This document shows positions 1-9,142 of a stretch of DNA of 58,391 bases, piece after piece (within the stretch, counting starts at the first letter, position 1; each line of letters begins with the position of its first letter). The notes beneath the pieces are model-generated. The model did not search any database, was not told the origin of the DNA, and saw only the letters and a program-made list of their open reading frames with translations. The stretch comes from an uncultured Curvibacter sp. (GTDB lineage Bacteria; Pseudomonadota; Gammaproteobacteria; Burkholderiales; Burkholderiaceae_C). The DNA lies in the NCBI GenBank assembly GCA_903834975.1, contig CAILKX010000024.1, positions 1 through 58,391 of the forward strand. Direction: 5' to 3'. The translations under genes were made by a program, and so were the position numbers.

Positions 1-210
1 ACGTATTGGGATTTGGAGCACCAAAAGCGGTCTTTGGCGCCTGCCTACGTCGGCGATGACACCTTGGTGACTTCGCTTTGGCGCTGCATGCAACTGCCCC
101 GATTGGGGGTGAAGGTGCGCTTCTTACCGCCCGAAACCCAGCAGGGGCGCGACCGACGGGCTTGGTCGGTGGATTTGCACCAGCGCTTGGCACAAGCGCT
201 GGCCCATTGA
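1..210 (+). CDS. C-terminal fragment of a probable 1-acyl-sn-glycerol-3-phosphate acyltransferase (PlsC-like), truncated by window start
   Basis: Open frame from base 1 to TGA at 208-210; residues PAYVGDDTLVTSLWRC resemble the C-terminal part of PlsC-type acyltransferases. Confidence 0.45.
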   Translation, partial: TYWDLEHQKRSLAPAYVGDDTLVTSLWRCMQLPRLGVKVRFLPPETQQGRDRRAWSVDLHQRLAQALAH

Positions 211-211
211 G

Positions 212-251
212 GGCATGCGTATGAGCATGCGTATGCGTATGCGTATGCGTA
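212..251. repeat. Hexanucleotide simple repeat, (GCGTAT)n-like
   Basis: gcatgcgtatgagcatgcgtatgcgtatgcgtatgcgtag read directly. Confidence 0.9.
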
Positions 252-388
252 GTTTCCCCCACTTCGAATCCGTCCGATCAAGGTAAGCAGACGTAAAATA
301 AAGTAGGTTTGAACATTATCCTTTTGATGATGATTCAAATTGAGACCACTTTTTGATCGCCTCAACCTCTCACACTGAAATACCCAAA

Positions 389-745
389 ATGGAAAAACAA
401 GCGGGTGCTTACACGCGGTTTCTTAACCTGGTTCATGCCCTGCGCGGCTTGCCCAGCTTTGTCGCCATGGACGCGACCGAAGAGCGGTTGTTGAACCAAT
501 TGGCGGTGTTGTGGCATGAAGGGCGAAAAGTACCGGTTTTGGAGGCCATGAAAATGTCCCCTGACGCCTCCCCGACCACCGTCCACCGCCGGCTGAAAAC
601 CCTGCGCAAAAAGGGCCTGATTGACCTGTTGCCGGATGAAACCGATAACCGCATTCGCTACATCGTTCCGACCGCTGAAACCGAACGTTACTTTGCTGAA
701 ATGGGCCAATGCTTGTCGAAGACCCTCGACATGGTGAAGGTTTAA
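389..745 (+). CDS. Small winged-helix (MarR-like) DNA-binding protein
   Basis: ATG at 389 (MEKQAGAYTRF...); region SPTTVHRRLKTLRKKGLIDLLPDETDNRIRYIVPT has helix-turn-helix plus wing character. Confidence 0.65.
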   Translation: MEKQAGAYTRFLNLVHALRGLPSFVAMDATEERLLNQLAVLWHEGRKVPVLEAMKMSPDASPTTVHRRLKTLRKKGLIDLLPDETDNRIRYIVPTAETERYFAEMGQCLSKTLDMVKV

Positions 746-762
746 ACTTCGCCCTTTGGCAT

Positions 763-1155
763 TTAGATCTCGGCCCGCCAGCGGGCGTCCCAATCCACTC
801 GGTCTAAATCTCGGCGCTGGCGTTTGGTGGGTCGTCCTTCCGTGATGCCCAAGGCGGGTTCAGGTGCGAGTCGCCGCTGTTCCCTGAATTGTTGGGCCAA
901 GGCCAAGCTTTCAGCCGTTTCTTCGTAAAGCATTTGTGCTTGAACTGCGGGCCCGCGCTGGGCGCTCAGGCCCAAAACGCGGACGGTTCGGGGAAGGCTC
1001 TGGTGTCTCAAAACCAACTCGTCTCCCGGCTTGACTTCACGCGAGGCTTTGGCGACAGCCCCATTCACTTGAACCCGGCCTTTGCCAATTTCTTCGCTGG
1101 CGAGGCTCCGGGTTTTGTAAAACCGGGCCGCCCAAAGCCATTTGTCCAAACGCAT
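763..1155 (-). CDS. hslR: S4-domain RNA-binding heat shock protein Hsp15 family
   Basis: MRLDKWLWAARFYKTRSLASEEIGKGRVQVNG is a canonical Hsp15/S4 N-terminus. Confidence 0.85.
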   Translation of the reverse strand: MRLDKWLWAARFYKTRSLASEEIGKGRVQVNGAVAKASREVKPGDELVLRHQSLPRTVRVLGLSAQRGPAVQAQMLYEETAESLALAQQFREQRRLAPEPALGITEGRPTKRQRRDLDRVDWDARWRAEI

Positions 1156-1168
1156 GCGGGGCTCTGCG

Positions 1169-2236
1169 TTATGGCTTGTCGGCTTCGCTGGTGAACGAAT
1201 CGGCAAAAAATTCGTCCTCAGGCAAACCGCGTTGGGTGGTGAAACTGCTTTGTGACGAGTTCACCACGATGGGGGCGCCGCAGGCATAAACCTGGTGGCC
1301 CGACAAGTCGGCAAAATCGTCAAGCACCGCTTGGTGCACAAAGCCCGTGCGGCCCTGCCAGGCGTCCTCAGGCGACGCCTCCGACACCACGGGGATGTAG
1401 TGCAGTTGGGGCATCTTGGGCAGTTGGGCTTTCACCCAATCGTCCAAGTACAAGTCGCTGGGGCGCCGTCCACCCCAATAAAAATGGATCGGACGCAAAG
1501 CCTGTGCGGCCCCCAGCGCCGGGTCGGCCGAGTGTTCAGTGATGAATTGAATGTGCTCCAACAAGGCCTTAATCGGCGCAAAGCCGGTGCCGGAGGCGAC
1601 AAAAACCATCGGTTTGTTGGTGTCTTCACGCAAATAAAAGCTGCCAAAGGGCCCTTCAATGCGCTGAATTTCTTTTTCCTTCATGGCGCCAAACACGTGG
1701 TCGGTGAACTTGCCGCCGGGCAGGTGTCGAATGTGCAAGTCAAGGCCCGGGGTTTCGACTTGGGTGTGCGGTGCGTTGGCCATCGAGTAGGCGCGGCGGG
1801 AACCATCGCGCAAGATGAATTCAATGTATTGGCCGGCGTGGTAACGGAACTGCTCGGTTGCGGGCAATTGCAGTCGAACGGCCATGACGTCGGCCGACTT
1901 CTTTTCCAAAGCCGCCACCCGTGCGGGCATTTTTTTGATGGGAAAGGCACTCGCGTCGGTCACTTGGCGCGACTCCAAGGTCACATCGCTTTGGGCCACG
2001 GCGCAGCAGGTCAGCACGAAGCCATTGGCCTCTTCCTCGGGGGACAGTGCTTTGGCTTGGTGTTCGCCGTGAACCACGGTGCCGCTGATTTTTTTGCATT
2101 TGCAAGAGCCACAAGCACCGTCTTTGCAGCCGTAGGGCAAGCCGACGCCGGCGCGGATGCCGGCACTCAAAATGGTTTCTTCGGCTTCGCTGGCAAATTG
2201 GCGGCCGCTGGGTTGAACCGTGATTTGGTAGGTCAT
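1169..2236 (-). CDS. 2Fe-2S ferredoxin / FAD-NAD(P)H oxidoreductase (CDP-6-deoxy-delta-3,4-glucoseen reductase-like)
   Basis: CKDGACGSCKCKK 2Fe-2S motif, RAYSMANAP FAD motif, GTGFAPIKALLEH NAD motif. Confidence 0.85.
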   Translation of the reverse strand: MTYQITVQPSGRQFASEAEETILSAGIRAGVGLPYGCKDGACGSCKCKKISGTVVHGEHQAKALSPEEEANGFVLTCCAVAQSDVTLESRQVTDASAFPIKKMPARVAALEKKSADVMAVRLQLPATEQFRYHAGQYIEFILRDGSRRAYSMANAPHTQVETPGLDLHIRHLPGGKFTDHVFGAMKEKEIQRIEGPFGSFYLREDTNKPMVFVASGTGFAPIKALLEHIQFITEHSADPALGAAQALRPIHFYWGGRRPSDLYLDDWVKAQLPKMPQLHYIPVVSEASPEDAWQGRTGFVHQAVLDDFADLSGHQVYACGAPIVVNSSQSSFTTQRGLPEDEFFADSFTSEADKP

Positions 2237-2299
2237 GTCTGGTTTTCGCTATCTAAACGTTATCCTAAGGGCTTCAGTTTTTTTACAACTACGTCAATT

Positions 2300-3265
2300 T
2301 TGCCTTCAAACCAGACCCCTCTTGGCGCTTTGCCGGCTCGCTTCCGGCGGGAACGTGTTTTGATCGTGGGCTGCGGCGATGTGGGGCTGCGCGCGGTGCG
2401 CCGACTTTCGGCGGTGAAATTGATCGCATTGACCTCTTCACCCGACCGCATCCCTGACTTACGGCGTGCGGGCATCACCCCATTGGTGGGCCAGTTGGAC
2501 CAACCCAAGACTTTGCAGCGCTTGGCTGGCATTGCCCACCGGGTGTTGCATTTGGCCCCACCGCCTGGTGAAGGGCGCGCCGATTGGTGGCGTGACCCGC
2601 GCACGCACGCGCTGCTGCAGGTGCTGCGCAAACGGTCTGCTCTCCAAACCTTGGTTTACGGCAGCACCAGCGGTGTTTATGGTGACTGCGAGGGGGCTTG
2701 GGTCAACGAATCCCAGTCGCTTCAACCCAGCACCCACCGGGCCCAACGGCGCGTCGATGCCGAGAACAGCGTGCGGCATTTCGGACGACAAAGCGCCGGT
2801 CGTTCCGCTAATTACACGGCGGTGCGAACCTGCATTTTGCGAATCCCCGGCATCTACGCCCCCGACCGTGTCGGCGGTACACCCCGGGAACGCCTTCTGC
2901 GCGGCACCCCCGTGCTGCGGCGCGAAGACGATGTGTTCACGAACCACATCCATGCCGACGACTTGGCCAGGGCCTGCGTTTTGGCGCTCTGGCGCGGAAA
3001 AGCCCAGCGGGTTTACAACGTCAACGACGACACCGAGTTGCGCATGGGGGATTACGTGGACTTGGCCGCCGACCTCTACGGCATCGCCAAGCCGCCCAGG
3101 TTGTCGAGAGCGGACGCTCAAAAAACCTTGCCCTTGAATTTGTTGAGCTTCATGGGCGAGTCGCGCCGCTTGGTCAACACCCGCATGAAAAAAGAACTTC
3201 GATTGGTCTTGCGCTTTCCGACAGTTCGGGAAGGCCTGCAACCGCAAGTGGGACTTGATTTGTGA
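2300..3265 (+). CDS. NAD(P)-dependent epimerase/dehydratase (extended SDR-like)
   Basis: VLIVGCGDVGLRAVRRL nucleotide-binding N-terminus; VYGSTSGVYGDCEGAWVNE; start uncertain (TTG at 2300 proposed; the listed ORF extends upstream antisense to the oxidoreductase). Confidence 0.75.
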   Translation: MPSNQTPLGALPARFRRERVLIVGCGDVGLRAVRRLSAVKLIALTSSPDRIPDLRRAGITPLVGQLDQPKTLQRLAGIAHRVLHLAPPPGEGRADWWRDPRTHALLQVLRKRSALQTLVYGSTSGVYGDCEGAWVNESQSLQPSTHRAQRRVDAENSVRHFGRQSAGRSANYTAVRTCILRIPGIYAPDRVGGTPRERLLRGTPVLRREDDVFTNHIHADDLARACVLALWRGKAQRVYNVNDDTELRMGDYVDLAADLYGIAKPPRLSRADAQKTLPLNLLSFMGESRRLVNTRMKKELRLVLRFPTVREGLQPQVGLDL

Positions 3266-4755
3266 TCTCCAACGCCGCCATGCCAGCCACTCCGTCAACG
3301 CCAACGCCAGCGTCAACGCCTACGAACGCGATGGAGGAACCCCAGGCGTTTTTGCGCTATTTGTTCGACGTGGCCGTGGCCCGCGCTCAACCCTTGTTGA
3401 CCCTGCCCGATCACTTGCCCCCGCCCCCCAAGGGCCGCACCTTGGTGCTGGGCGCCGGCAAGGCCGCCGGGGCCATGGCACAGGCGCTTGAAAAATTGTG
3501 GCCAGCGGATGCCCCCCTTTCCGGCTTGGTGGTGACGCGTTATGGCCACACGCCGCCGCGTGAAGCCCCCCTGTATGAAGCCCCCGTATCTGAGGGCCCC
3601 GTATCTGAAGCTGAGGCTGACCTTGCGGCAGTCCCTCGAGCGCTGCGAATTGAAATTGTGGAAGCCGCTCACCCCGTGCCGGATGCGAATGGCTTGGCGG
3701 CTGCCGAGCGCATCTTGGCTTTAACCCAAGGCCTGACGGCCGATGATTTGGTCATCTGCCTCATGTCGGGCGGGGCCTCGTCCTTGTTGACCTTGCCGGC
3801 CGAGGGATTGAGCTTGGCCGATAAACAGGCGGTGAACCAAGCCTTGTTGGCCAGCGGCGCGCACATTGCAGAAATGAACTGCGTGCGCAAACACCTTTCT
3901 CGCATCAAAGGCGGTCGTTTGGCGGCGGCCTGTGCGCCTGCCAAGGTGCTGACCTTGGCCATCAGCGACGTGCCAGGAGACGACCCTTCGGTGATCGGGA
4001 GTGGCCCGACCGTGCCCGACGCCACCACCTGTGCCGATGCCTTGGCCATTTTGAAGCGCTATCAAATTGAACTGCCGCCAGTGGCTTGGGCGGCTTTGGA
4101 AAGTGACGCTCGTAAAACGGGTGATGCTCGCAAAACGGGCGCTTGGGAAACGCCCAAACCCAGCGACCCTTGCTTTGTCCACAACCAAGTGCATTTGATG
4201 GCCACGCCCCGCGAGTCCTTGTTGGCGGCGGCCGCGGCGGCCGAGGCGGCGGGTGTAACGGCCTATGTCTTGTCCGATGAAATCGAGGGGGAATCGCGCG
4301 AGGTCGGCAAGGTGCATGCGGCTTTGGCCAGGAGTGTGGCACGCCATGGCCAACCTTTTGCCAAACCCGCCCCGGGCCAGGCCTGCGTGATTTTGTCGGG
4401 CGGTGAAACCACGGTGACCCTGCGCCCCCGTCAACCCGGCGCAGCCAAAGGGCGGGGCGGGCGAGCCGGGGAGTTTTGCATGGGTTTGGCTCAGGCGCTG
4501 CAAGGCGAAACAGGCCTTTGGGCGTTGGCCGCGGACACCGATGGCATCGATGGGGTCGAGGACAATGCGGGCGCTTTTGTCACGCCGGACACCTTGGCTC
4601 GGGCCGAGGCCATGGGCCTGAAGGTGGCCGATTTTCTGGACCGCAACGACGCTTATGGGTTTTTTCAAGCCTTGGGCGACTTGCTGGTGACGGGCCCCAC
4701 CCACACCAATGTGAACGATTTTCGGGCGATGCTGGTGCAAACCCCGAGGTCTTGA
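3262..4755 (+). CDS. Glycerate 2-kinase / MOFRL-family protein (hydroxypyruvate reductase-like annotation)
   Basis: LVLGAGKAAGAMAQALE, CLMSGGASSLLTLPA, ISDVPGDDPSVIGSGPT, LAADTDGIDG are hallmark motifs; GTG start overlaps upstream stop by 4 bp. Confidence 0.9.
   Translation: MISNAAMPATPSTPTPASTPTNAMEEPQAFLRYLFDVAVARAQPLLTLPDHLPPPPKGRTLVLGAGKAAGAMAQALEKLWPADAPLSGLVVTRYGHTPPREAPLYEAPVSEGPVSEAEADLAAVPRALRIEIVEAAHPVPDANGLAAAERILALTQGLTADDLVICLMSGGASSLLTLPAEGLSLADKQAVNQALLASGAHIAEMNCVRKHLSRIKGGRLAAACAPAKVLTLAISDVPGDDPSVIGSGPTVPDATTCADALAILKRYQIELPPVAWAALESDARKTGDARKTGAWETPKPSDPCFVHNQVHLMATPRESLLAAAAAAEAAGVTAYVLSDEIEGESREVGKVHAALARSVARHGQPFAKPAPGQACVILSGGETTVTLRPRQPGAAKGRGGRAGEFCMGLAQALQGETGLWALAADTDGIDGVEDNAGAFVTPDTLARAEAMGLKVADFLDRNDAYGFFQALGDLLVTGPTHTNVNDFRAMLVQTPRS
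3562..3606 (+). repeat. In-frame 15-bp tandem repeat (3 imperfect units) in the glycerate kinase gene
   Basis: GAAGCCCCCCTGTAT/GAAGCCCCCGTATCT/GAGGGCCCCGTATCT encoding EAPLY/EAPVS/EGPVS. Confidence 0.85.
4105..4140 (+). repeat. In-frame 18-bp tandem duplication in the glycerate kinase gene
   Basis: GACGCTCGTAAAACGGGT / GATGCTCGCAAAACGGGC, both encoding DARKTG. Confidence 0.9.
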
Positions 4756-4906
4756 TGGGTCATTAAGGCGGTCAGGGTCAGCCAATCGTCAGCAGATGTG
4801 TCAACAATTCGTGGCAGAATGCCGAGTGCAATCAGGCCCTCTCACAGCCACTGTCGCATCCGCTAACCGGTCCAGCCGTGTCGCGGGAGGTTATCCACCA
4901 ACTTAT

Positions 4907-4923
4907 GCTTTCTGAAGGAAAGC
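4907..4923 (+). promoter_or_regulatory. 6-bp-stem hairpin directly 5' of the sucA Shine-Dalgarno
   Basis: GCTTTC-TGAAG-GAAAGC followed immediately by GGAGG (924-928 of the 4.9-kb line) and ATG at 4939. Confidence 0.4.
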
Positions 4924-4938
4924 GGAGGTCAGCGTAAT

Positions 4939-7806
4939 ATGAGCAGCCCGTCAACGGTCTACACCGCCTACCAAGGCAACACCTATCTCTTCGGGGGCAA
5001 CGCGCCCTATGTGGAAGAGATGTACGAAAACTACTTGGCCAACCCCGGTAGCGTGCCCACCAATTGGCGCGAGTATTTCGACGCCCTGCAACACGTGCCC
5101 GCCGTCGACGGCTCGCAAGCCCGCGATGTGCCTCACTTGCCGGTCATCAATGCTTTCGCCGAACGCGCCAAACAAGGTCAAACGAAGGTTGTGGTCGCCA
5201 GTGCCGACGCCGAGTTGGGCCGCAAACGCACCGCCGTTCAACAGTTGATCGCTGCCTACCGCAACGTGGGCACCCGCTGGGCCAACCTGGACCCGCTGCA
5301 ACGCACCGAGCGCGCCCACATTCCCCAGCTCGAAACGTCTTACTACGGTTTCACCGACGCTGACCAAGAAACCATTTTCAACATCAGCAACACCTTCTTT
5401 GGCAAGGACACAATGCCCTTGCGCGAGGTGTTGAATGCGCTGCGTGAAACTTATTGCGGCACCATCGGCGCCGAGTTCATGCACACCACCGACCAAGACC
5501 AAAAGGCTTGGTGGCAAAAGAAGCTGGAGAGCATTCGCAGCAAACCCAACTTCAACACCGATAAAAAGAAACAAATTCTGGACCGCCTGACCGCCGCTGA
5601 AGGCTTGGAGCGTTACTTGCACACCAAGTACGTGGGTCAAAAACGCTTCTCGCTCGAAGGGGGCGAAAGCTTCATTGCCGCCATGGACGAACTGATCCAA
5701 GCGGCTGGCACCCAAGGCGTGCAAGAAATTGTGATCGGCATGGCCCACCGGGGCCGCTTGAATGTGCTGGTGAACACCCTGGGCAAGAAGCCCGGTGATT
5801 TGTTTGCCGAGTTCGACCACACCGCCCCCGAAGACCTGCCTTCTGGCGACGTGAAATACCACCAAGGTTTCAGCTCGGACGTGGCCACCCCCGGCGGCCC
5901 CGTCCACTTGAGTTTGGCGTTCAACCCATCGCACTTGGAAATTGTGAATCCCGTGGTTGAAGGCTCGGTGCGTTCGCGCATGGACCGCCGCGGTGACCCC
6001 CAAGGCAAGCAAGTGTTGCCCGTGCTGGTGCACGGCGACGCGGCCTTTGGCGGCCAGGGGGTGAACCAAGAAACCTTGGCCTTGGCCCAAACCCGCGGGT
6101 ACACCACCGGCGGCACGGTGCACATCATCATTAACAACCAAATTGGCTTCACCACCAGCGATCCCCGCGACATGCGCTCCAGCGCCTATTGCACCGACAT
6201 CGTGAAGATGGTCGAAGCGCCGGTCTTGCACGTCAACGGCGACGACCCCGAAGCCGTGGTGTTGTGCATGCAACTCGCCCTCGAGTTCCGCATGACCTTC
6301 AGCCAAGACATCGTGGTCGACATCACTTGCTTCCGCAAATTGGGTCACAACGAACAAGACACCCCGAGCCTGACCCAGCCGCTGATGTACAAAAAAATCG
6401 CGGCTCACCCAGGCACTCGCAAGCTCTACGCCGACAAGTTGGCCGCGCAGGGCTTGGGCGCCACGTTGGGCGATGACATGGTCAAGGCCTACCGCGCAGC
6501 GCTCGAGGAAGGCCGTCACACGGTGGATCCCGTGGTGGCGAATTTCCAAAGCAAATTTGCGGTGGACTGGTCGCCCTATTTGGGTAAAAAGTGGACCGAC
6601 GCGGGCGACACGTCGATTCCGCTGTCCGAGTGGCACCGCCTGGCCAAGAGCGTCACCACCTTGCCTGAGGGCTTGACGCCGCACCAGTTGGTGAAAAAGG
6701 TCTATGACGACCGCGCCGCGATGGGCCGGGGTGACCTGCCGGTCGATTGGGGCATGGGCGAGTTGATGGCCTTCGCCTCTTTGGTCGCCAGCGGCTACCC
6801 TGTGCGTTTGTCGGGCGAAGACTCGGGTCGTGGCACCTTCACCCACCGCCACTCGGTGATTCACGATCAAAACCGTGAAAAATGGGACATTGGCACTTAC
6901 GTGCCTTTGCAAAACGTGGCCCCAAACCAGGCCCCGTTTGTGGTGATTGATTCCATCTTGTCCGAAGAAGCGGTGCTGGGTTTTGAGTACGGCTACGCCT
7001 CCAACGACCCCACCACGCTGGTGATTTGGGAAGCCCAGTTTGGTGACTTCGCCAACGGCGCTCAAGTCGTGATTGACCAGTTCATTGCCTCTGGTGAAGT
7101 GAAGTGGGGTCGTGTCAATGGCCTGACTTTGATGCTGCCGCACGGCTATGAAGGCCAAGGCCCAGAGCACAGCTCGGCGCGTTTGGAGCGTTTCATGCAA
7201 TTGGCCGCGGACACCAATATGCAGATCGTCCAGCCCACCACGGCCAGCCAGATCTTCCATGTGTTGCGTCGTCAAATGGTGCGCAACTTGCGCAAGCCGT
7301 TGATCATCATGACGCCCAAGTCCTTGTTGCGAAACAAGGATGCGACATCGCCTTTGTCTGAGTTCACCAAAGGCTCGTTCCAGACCATCATTCCTGAGAC
7401 CAAAGAACTCAAGGCCGACAAAGTCAAGCGCGTTCTGGCTTGCTCGGGCAAGGTTTATTACGACTTGGTCAAGAAGCGCGAAGAAAAGGGCCATGACGAT
7501 ACCGCCATCCTGCGTGTTGAACAGCTCTACCCCTTCCCGCACAAGGCCTTTGCTGCTGAACTCAAAAAATACCCGAACGCCACCGAAGTGGTGTGGGTCC
7601 AAGACGAGCCCCAAAACCAAGGCGCTTGGTTCTTCGTTCAGCACTACATCCACGAAAACATGACTGAAGGCCAAAAACTGGGCTACTCAGGCCGTGCCGC
7701 CTCGGCGTCGCCTGCAGTGGGTTATTCGCACCTGCACCAAGAGCAACAAAAAGCCTTGGTCGACGGCGCGTTCGCCAAGCTCAAAGGCTTTGTGTTGACC
7801 AAATAA
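4939..7806 (+). CDS. sucA: 2-oxoglutarate dehydrogenase E1 component
   Basis: 955 aa; GMAHRGRLNVLVN, SFNPSHLEIVNPVVEGSVR-type, HGDAAFGGQGV, TFTHRHSVIHDQ motifs. Confidence 0.97.
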   Translation: MSSPSTVYTAYQGNTYLFGGNAPYVEEMYENYLANPGSVPTNWREYFDALQHVPAVDGSQARDVPHLPVINAFAERAKQGQTKVVVASADAELGRKRTAVQQLIAAYRNVGTRWANLDPLQRTERAHIPQLETSYYGFTDADQETIFNISNTFFGKDTMPLREVLNALRETYCGTIGAEFMHTTDQDQKAWWQKKLESIRSKPNFNTDKKKQILDRLTAAEGLERYLHTKYVGQKRFSLEGGESFIAAMDELIQAAGTQGVQEIVIGMAHRGRLNVLVNTLGKKPGDLFAEFDHTAPEDLPSGDVKYHQGFSSDVATPGGPVHLSLAFNPSHLEIVNPVVEGSVRSRMDRRGDPQGKQVLPVLVHGDAAFGGQGVNQETLALAQTRGYTTGGTVHIIINNQIGFTTSDPRDMRSSAYCTDIVKMVEAPVLHVNGDDPEAVVLCMQLALEFRMTFSQDIVVDITCFRKLGHNEQDTPSLTQPLMYKKIAAHPGTRKLYADKLAAQGLGATLGDDMVKAYRAALEEGRHTVDPVVANFQSKFAVDWSPYLGKKWTDAGDTSIPLSEWHRLAKSVTTLPEGLTPHQLVKKVYDDRAAMGRGDLPVDWGMGELMAFASLVASGYPVRLSGEDSGRGTFTHRHSVIHDQNREKWDIGTYVPLQNVAPNQAPFVVIDSILSEEAVLGFEYGYASNDPTTLVIWEAQFGDFANGAQVVIDQFIASGEVKWGRVNGLTLMLPHGYEGQGPEHSSARLERFMQLAADTNMQIVQPTTASQIFHVLRRQMVRNLRKPLIIMTPKSLLRNKDATSPLSEFTKGSFQTIIPETKELKADKVKRVLACSGKVYYDLVKKREEKGHDDTAILRVEQLYPFPHKAFAAELKKYPNATEVVWVQDEPQNQGAWFFVQHYIHENMTEGQKLGYSGRAASASPAVGYSHLHQEQQKALVDGAFAKLKGFVLTK

Positions 7807-7845
7807 GTCAACCTTCATCTCCAACGTATTTATTGAAAGAATCCC

Positions 7846-9123
7846 ATGGCAATCGTAGAAGTCAAAGTTCCTCAGCTGTCTGAATCCGTGGCCGAAGCCA
7901 CCATGATGAACTGGAAGAAAAAAGTCGGTGAAGCGGTCAAAGAAGACGAAATCCTGATTGAAATTGAAACCGACAAAGTGGTGCTCGAAGTGCCCGCTCC
8001 CGCCGCTGGCGTGTTGGCTGAGCTGGTGGTGGGCGACGGCGGCACTGTGGCCTCCGATCAATTGATCGCCCGCATCGACACCGAAGGCAAGGCCGGCGCC
8101 AGCACCTCTGCTTCGGCTTCGACTCCAGCCCCAGCCCCAGCCGCCGCTACAGGAACGGCAACGGCAGCCGTTGCCAGCACCGCCGTCCCTGCGGGTGGCT
8201 CTAAAGGCGACGTCGCCATGCCTGCGGCCGCCAAGCTGCTGGCTGACAACGGTTTGTCCGTGTCGGCTGTGAGCGGTTCTGGCAAAGACGGCCGCGTCAC
8301 CAAGGGCGATGTCTTGGCGGCTGTGGCAGGCGGTGCCAAGCCCGCCGCTGCGGTGAGCATCCCAACGGGTGCGCCCACACAGTCGTTGCCTCAAGTGGTG
8401 GCGCCCAGCGTCGAATTGGGCGATCGTCCTGAACAACGTGTGCCCATGACCCGACTGCGCGCCCGCATTGCCGAGCGCCTGTTGCAATCGCAATCCACCA
8501 ACGCCATTCTGACCACCTTCAACGAAGTCAACATGGCCCCGGTGATGGAAATGCGCAAGCGCTTCCAAGAAAAGTTCGAAAAAGAACACGGAGTGAAGAT
8601 TGGCTTCATGAGCTTCTTCGTCAAAGCCGCCGTCCATGCGTTGAAGAAATACCCGGTCTTGAACGCCTCGGTCGACGGCAACGACATTGTTTACCACGGC
8701 TACTTTGACATCGGTATTGCCGTGGGTTCTCCGCGTGGTTTGGTGGTGCCAATTTTGCGCAACGCCGATCAAATGAGCTTTGCCGACATCGAAAAGAAAA
8801 TTGCCGAATACGGCGCCAAAGCCCGTGACGGCAAGTTGGGCATCGAAGAAATGACCGGCGGCACGTTCTCGATTTCCAATGGCGGTACCTTCGGCTCCAT
8901 GCTGTCGACCCCCATCATTAACCCGCCTCAGTCGGCCATTTTGGGCGTGCACGCGACCAAAGACCGCGCGGTGGTGGAGAACGGTCAAATCGTGATCCGT
9001 CCCATGAACTACCTTGCCATGTCCTACGACCACCGCATCATCGATGGCCGCGAAGCCGTGTTGGGCTTGGTGGCCATGAAAGAAGCGTTGGAAGACCCCG
9101 CACGCTTGTTGTTCGAAATCTGA
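7846..9123 (+). CDS. sucB: Dihydrolipoamide succinyltransferase (2-oxoglutarate dehydrogenase E2)
   Basis: Lipoyl motif [11 protein letters not shown], Ala/Pro linker, catalytic [16 protein letters not shown]. Confidence 0.97.
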   Translation: MAIVEVKVPQLSESVAEATMMNWKKKVGEAVKEDEILIEIETDKVVLEVPAPAAGVLAELVVGDGGTVASDQLIARIDTEGKAGASTSASASTPAPAPAAATGTATAAVASTAVPAGGSKGDVAMPAAAKLLADNGLSVSAVSGSGKDGRVTKGDVLAAVAGGAKPAAAVSIPTGAPTQSLPQVVAPSVELGDRPEQRVPMTRLRARIAERLLQSQSTNAILTTFNEVNMAPVMEMRKRFQEKFEKEHGVKIGFMSFFVKAAVHALKKYPVLNASVDGNDIVYHGYFDIGIAVGSPRGLVVPILRNADQMSFADIEKKIAEYGAKARDGKLGIEEMTGGTFSISNGGTFGSMLSTPIINPPQSAILGVHATKDRAVVENGQIVIRPMNYLAMSYDHRIIDGREAVLGLVAMKEALEDPARLLFEI

Positions 9124-9142
9124 TTTTTAAAGGCGGAACAAC

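Noticed and set aside
1295-2299. Long 5' extension of the epimerase ORF (656 aa version)
   Set aside because: Extension runs antisense to a well-supported 2Fe-2S/FAD reductase; real start is near 2300.
4951-7674. 907-aa antisense ORF across sucA
   Set aside because: The sense strand has unmistakable SucA motifs; the antisense frame stays open because of codon bias and its product has no recognisable domain.
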